Source: Deltaproteobacteria bacterium
Lineage (GTDB): Bacteria > Myxococcota_A > SURF-8
Direction: 5' to 3'
NCBI GenBank assembly: GCA_029570245.1
Contig: JAKQSH010000255.1
Coordinates: forward strand, 1-7,183
DNA length: 7,183 bases
Below are positions 5,169 to 7,183 of the stretch, piece after piece. The notes beneath the pieces were generated by a model, which searched no databases, was not told the origin of the DNA, and saw nothing but the letters and a program-made list of their open reading frames with translations. The translations under genes were made by a program, and so were the position numbers. How positions within the stretch are numbered: position 1 is the first letter of the stretch; every line of letters starts with the position of its first letter.

Positions 5169-6236
5169 ATGAAACTGAACAATGCGAAATCGAGATGGCA
5201 ACTGCTTTCGGCGCTGTCAGTCCTGTTGCTGACACTGATAATGGCCGCATCCTGCGGTGGCGACGATTCAGGCAGCGATGAAGACGGAGACAACGCTCCG
5301 AAAACCTGCATTACGCACGCCGACTGCCCGGAACTTTATTCCTGCTTGGTAGCAGATGGTGTCTGCGGAACCGATCCACAGGCCATTCAGTGCTACGACG
5401 TTGCCGACTGCACGGACGGGTACTGCTGCTACATCGCCTCCGACAGCATCGACAACCTCGGAAAATGCGTACCGGATGACGGCAGCGTAAGCTGCGGCGG
5501 CGGCACCGATGGCGACAATGCAGACGGAGACAAAGGCGTTCCCGACAGCTGCAAAGAAGATTCAGACTGCAACGACCCCAACTACGTTTGCTGTGATAAC
5601 AAGTGCGAAGAGCGCAACCGTTATTGCGACAATATCCGCGACTGTCTGAACGGTCAGCGCTGCGAAGACGGCGTCTGCACCGGCGAACCGCAGTGCGGCG
5701 AAGAAGACGGCGACGAAGATACTGTCGATCCCGACATCGAAGAAGCGGCAGAAGCAGATCCCGATCCAGACCCGGATAACGTCGGAGGTTGTGAGCGTTC
5801 GAGCGACTGCCCAGAAGGCCAGATTTGCGGTCCCGGCGGAGTATGCGGCCCCAGATGCGATGCGGCCGGACAGAGCTGCCCCGCTCCGCAGACCTGCAAC
5901 CCGAACAACGGCATGTGCGAATGCTGCGAAAACGACTGTGAAGCCGGTCGCTGCTGCAACCGTTCCCAGGGCTTCTGGTACTGCGGTCAGTGCTGCACTC
6001 CGCCCTGCCCCACCGGTCAGGCCTGCCAGGCTGGACAGTGTGTAGCTCTCACCTGCCCGGAATGCGATCAGGGCCAGAGCTGCGAAGACAGCAACCCCTG
6101 CAAAGTGTGTGTAGACGACGAGCCGGACGGCGACACCGACGGAACCAAGGAAGCCTGCCTGCCGGCAAACAGCGCCTGCCAGGAAGGTGTAGACAACTGC
6201 TGCTCAGGCACCTGCATGATGGGCACCTGCCTCTGA
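5169..6236 (+). CDS. Cysteine-rich multi-module lipoprotein with conotoxin-like C-terminal knot
   Basis: This 355-aa protein starts MKLNNAKSRW, has a hydrophobic stretch at 12-27 and a lipobox ending AAS before Cys29, so it should be lipid-anchored outside the inner membrane. It contains 51 cysteines, 50 apart from the lipid-bearing one, which fits a fully disulfide-bonded protein. Modules of the form C-x5-C-x5-C-x4/6-C recur at residues 47-66, 153-170 and 208-226; 230-250 is a variant and 75-100 a CC form. Residues 128-153 (C-x5-C-x6-CC-x3-C-x6-C) and 330-354 (C-x6-C-x6-CC-x3-C-x4-C) have cystine-knot spacing. Acidic Asp/Gly spacers lie at 31-42, 112-124, 177-206 and 315-328. Such 'sDCpegxxCxxgxC' repeats are common in surface proteins of deltaproteobacteria, from general knowledge. 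No enzyme motif is visible; adhesion, binding or protease inhibition are all possible. It is monocistronic, with its own promoter and terminator. Confidence 0.93.
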   Translation: MKLNNAKSRWQLLSALSVLLLTLIMAASCGGDDSGSDEDGDNAPKTCITHADCPELYSCLVADGVCGTDPQAIQCYDVADCTDGYCCYIASDSIDNLGKCVPDDGSVSCGGGTDGDNADGDKGVPDSCKEDSDCNDPNYVCCDNKCEERNRYCDNIRDCLNGQRCEDGVCTGEPQCGEEDGDEDTVDPDIEEAAEADPDPDPDNVGGCERSSDCPEGQICGPGGVCGPRCDAAGQSCPAPQTCNPNNGMCECCENDCEAGRCCNRSQGFWYCGQCCTPPCPTGQACQAGQCVALTCPECDQGQSCEDSNPCKVCVDDEPDGDTDGTKEACLPANSACQEGVDNCCSGTCMMGTCL

Positions 6237-6258
6237 TCGTTAGCAACTGTTCGAATCG

Positions 6259-6292
6259 AAACGGCAGACCTCACGGTCTGCCGTTTTTATTT
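6259..6292 (+). terminator. Intrinsic terminator of the lipoprotein gene
   Basis: A perfect stem ACGGCAGACC / GGTCTGCCGT (6261-6270 and 6275-6284, extendable by A-T pairs to 12 bp) with a TCAC loop is followed by TTTTTATTT. It lies 22 nt after the TGA of the lipoprotein gene. It separates that gene from rho. Confidence 0.95.
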
Positions 6293-6318
6293 GCGGCGCT
6301 GTAAATCCAACAAATATC

Positions 6319-6347
6319 TTGACTTTGTCAGACATCTGTACTATCAA
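6319..6347 (+). promoter_or_regulatory. Candidate rho promoter
   Basis: TTGACT (6319-6324, 5/6) and TATCAA (6342-6347, 4/6) are 17 bp apart, directly after the terminator. Transcription would start near 6354, giving a leader of about 290 nt before rho. It is the best promoter match I see between the terminator and rho. Confidence 0.45.
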
Positions 6348-6646
6348 TGATAATGCTTTCAGCGCCGGTAATCAGCTTCGCAACCACGACCGACGTTTTC
6401 CCCATATAAGCTGAACTCCCTAAGAATCAAATTTCTGCTGGTTATGGTTGTTGCTGCTGAGACGTCCACGGTTTGTTCCCGTTACTACCGTAGTTCCCGA
6501 TACCATCCGCATTGAACGCGACTTGGTAGTCTTATGATTAATGTATGCATATGTATGTTGACGAAAGCCGACACAATCCCACACTCTGAACTGATTTCCC
6601 TTTTGGGGTTATATGAAGCACTATCCATGAAAGAAAGATCAAACTG
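6348..6646 (+). promoter_or_regulatory. Long 5' leader of rho
   Basis: About 300 nt separate the candidate promoter from the rho ATG. The stretch has no RNA gene I recognise. It holds a possible long-range stem (ACTACC near 6484, GGTAGT near 6524), the repeated ATGTATG around 6541-6557, and a 37-codon ORF ending on the rho start. Long leaders that allow Rho to terminate its own transcription are known for rho in other bacteria (E. coli). Whether this one does so is inference. Confidence 0.4.
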
Positions 6647-6647
6647 A
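6534..6647 (+). CDS. Possible 37-aa leader peptide overlapping the rho start
   Basis: An ORF of 37 codons begins MINVCICMLTKADTIPHSEL and ends SMKERSN. Its TGA (6645-6647) shares one base with the rho ATG (6647-6649), as TGATG. That arrangement allows terminating ribosomes to restart on rho, and rho itself has only a weak AAGAAAG ribosome site. Against it, no Shine-Dalgarno precedes the ATG at 6534 or the internal ATGs at 6555 and 6627, and an ORF this short can arise by chance. A second tiny frame, ATG 6613 to TGA 6630, overlaps the ATG at 6627. E. coli rho also has a short leader ORF (rhoL), but I see no similarity claim to make. Confidence 0.3.
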   Translation: MINVCICMLTKADTIPHSELISLLGLYEALSMKERSN

Positions 6648-7183
6648 TGGCTGATGACAAGGAAAAAAACACTCCCCAGAACTCAGACGATTCCAAGAAA
6701 CGCCCAACCAGAAGACGCGTAATAGTCCGTAACGACAGTGAAATGCTGCGCAAGAAAAAATCACCGAATTCACTGCGCAACGCAGAGGAAAGCTTCAGAG
6801 AGCTTACCAGCGCCGCCAGACCGACTTCTTCAGACAGCGCCCAGCTGCCTTTTGAAGATTTCAACTATGATAGCGACCCAGAAGAACTGTCAGTCGAAGA
6901 CGCATCCAGAGCCAAATACGGGATTTCGAAGAGCGGCCATAAAATCGACAGAAAACCTGTCCAGCCCGAAATATCCGAAATAATGGAAGATGCCGGGGAC
7001 GAAGATATTCAGACTCCGCCGGCCAGCACGAATGGAATTATAATCAACCTCAAAGAACTCAAAGAACAGAACATCAAAGAGCTTACTCATCTGGCCGTTC
7101 AGGAGCTGGAAATAGAAGGCGCGGCAGGCATGCGCAAACAGGACCTGATTTTCGCTATTCTGCAGCGCCAGAGCGAAAAGAAC
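6647..7183 (+). CDS. rho: Transcription termination factor Rho, N-terminal part (cut by window edge)
   Basis: 179 codons are open to the right edge without a stop. Residues 132-179 (INLKELKEQNIKELTHLAVQ, then GMRKQDLIFAILQRQSEKN) are a clear Rho_N helical domain; MRKQDLIFAIL is nearly the E. coli Rho sequence. Rho is the hexameric RNA helicase that ends transcription of untranslated RNA. The RNA-binding OB fold and ATPase core lie outside the window. In E. coli the Rho_N domain starts at residue 1, but here it is preceded by about 131 residues. These are rich in Lys/Arg (KKRPTRRR, LRKKK) and then in Asp/Glu/Ser, and look disordered. The ATG at 6647 is chosen because the frame has a TGA at 6614 and no other ATG between. 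The extension is in the same frame with no break, so it is part of the protein unless translation starts at an internal Met. Confidence 0.95.
   Translation, partial: MADDKEKNTPQNSDDSKKRPTRRRVIVRNDSEMLRKKKSPNSLRNAEESFRELTSAARPTSSDSAQLPFEDFNYDSDPEELSVEDASRAKYGISKSGHKIDRKPVQPEISEIMEDAGDEDIQTPPASTNGIIINLKELKEQNIKELTHLAVQELEIEGAAGMRKQDLIFAILQRQSEKN

Noticed and set aside
5654..5959. Ser/Pro-rich minus-strand frame within the lipoprotein gene
   Set aside because: It is the antisense product of Cys/Asp/Gly-rich codons in the real gene.
6538..6864. Minus-strand frame opposite the start of rho
   Set aside because: It is the antisense shadow of rho and its leader, with no independent support.

Overview
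The window looks like chromosomal DNA of a Gram-negative bacterium, most plausibly from the former Deltaproteobacteria (Myxococcota, Bradymonadota or relatives). This taxonomic call is inference. It rests on a cysteine-rich lipoprotein whose modules are separated by Asp/Gly-rich 'DGD' spacers, a secreted protein with a TolB/CsgG-like domain, a TPR membrane protein, and a Rho factor with a long N-terminal tail. I see no IS element, tRNA, rRNA, CRISPR array or phage gene.

Layout. Positions 1-4608 are read on the minus strand. In transcription order they encode a polytopic membrane protein with TPRs and a beta-rich C-terminal domain (4608-2773), dephospho-CoA kinase coaE (2624-2028), two MaoC/hotdog proteins joined by a 4-nt ATGA overlap (1933-1463 and 1466-1080), and a secreted protein (926 to beyond the left edge). 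Positions 4609-5168 form a divergent, gene-poor, AT-rich control region. It ends in a strong sigma70-type promoter surrounded by CAATTG-based repeats. This promoter drives a plus-strand gene for a 355-aa lipoprotein with 51 cysteines (5169-6236), which is closed by a textbook intrinsic terminator (6259-6292). A roughly 300-nt leader follows, then the 5' part of rho (6647 to the right edge). The leader holds a possible 37-codon ORF whose TGA overlaps the rho ATG.

How the genes may work together. coaE makes CoA, and the two MaoC proteins look like the two halves of a heterodimeric (R)-hydratase/dehydratase of the HadAB/hydratase-2 type acting on CoA or ACP thioesters. A CoA/acyl-thioester cluster is therefore reasonable. 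The TPR membrane protein, the lipoprotein and the secreted protein are envelope-related and have no assigned pathway. rho is a housekeeping gene, and its long leader fits the autoregulation known for rho in other bacteria.

Most worth a second look: the lipoprotein's C-terminal module has exactly the cysteine spacing of omega-conotoxins (C-x6-C-x6-CC-x3-C-x4-C), and a second similar knot-like module lies inside the same protein. Next are the repeat-rich promoter region of that gene and the rho leader ORF.
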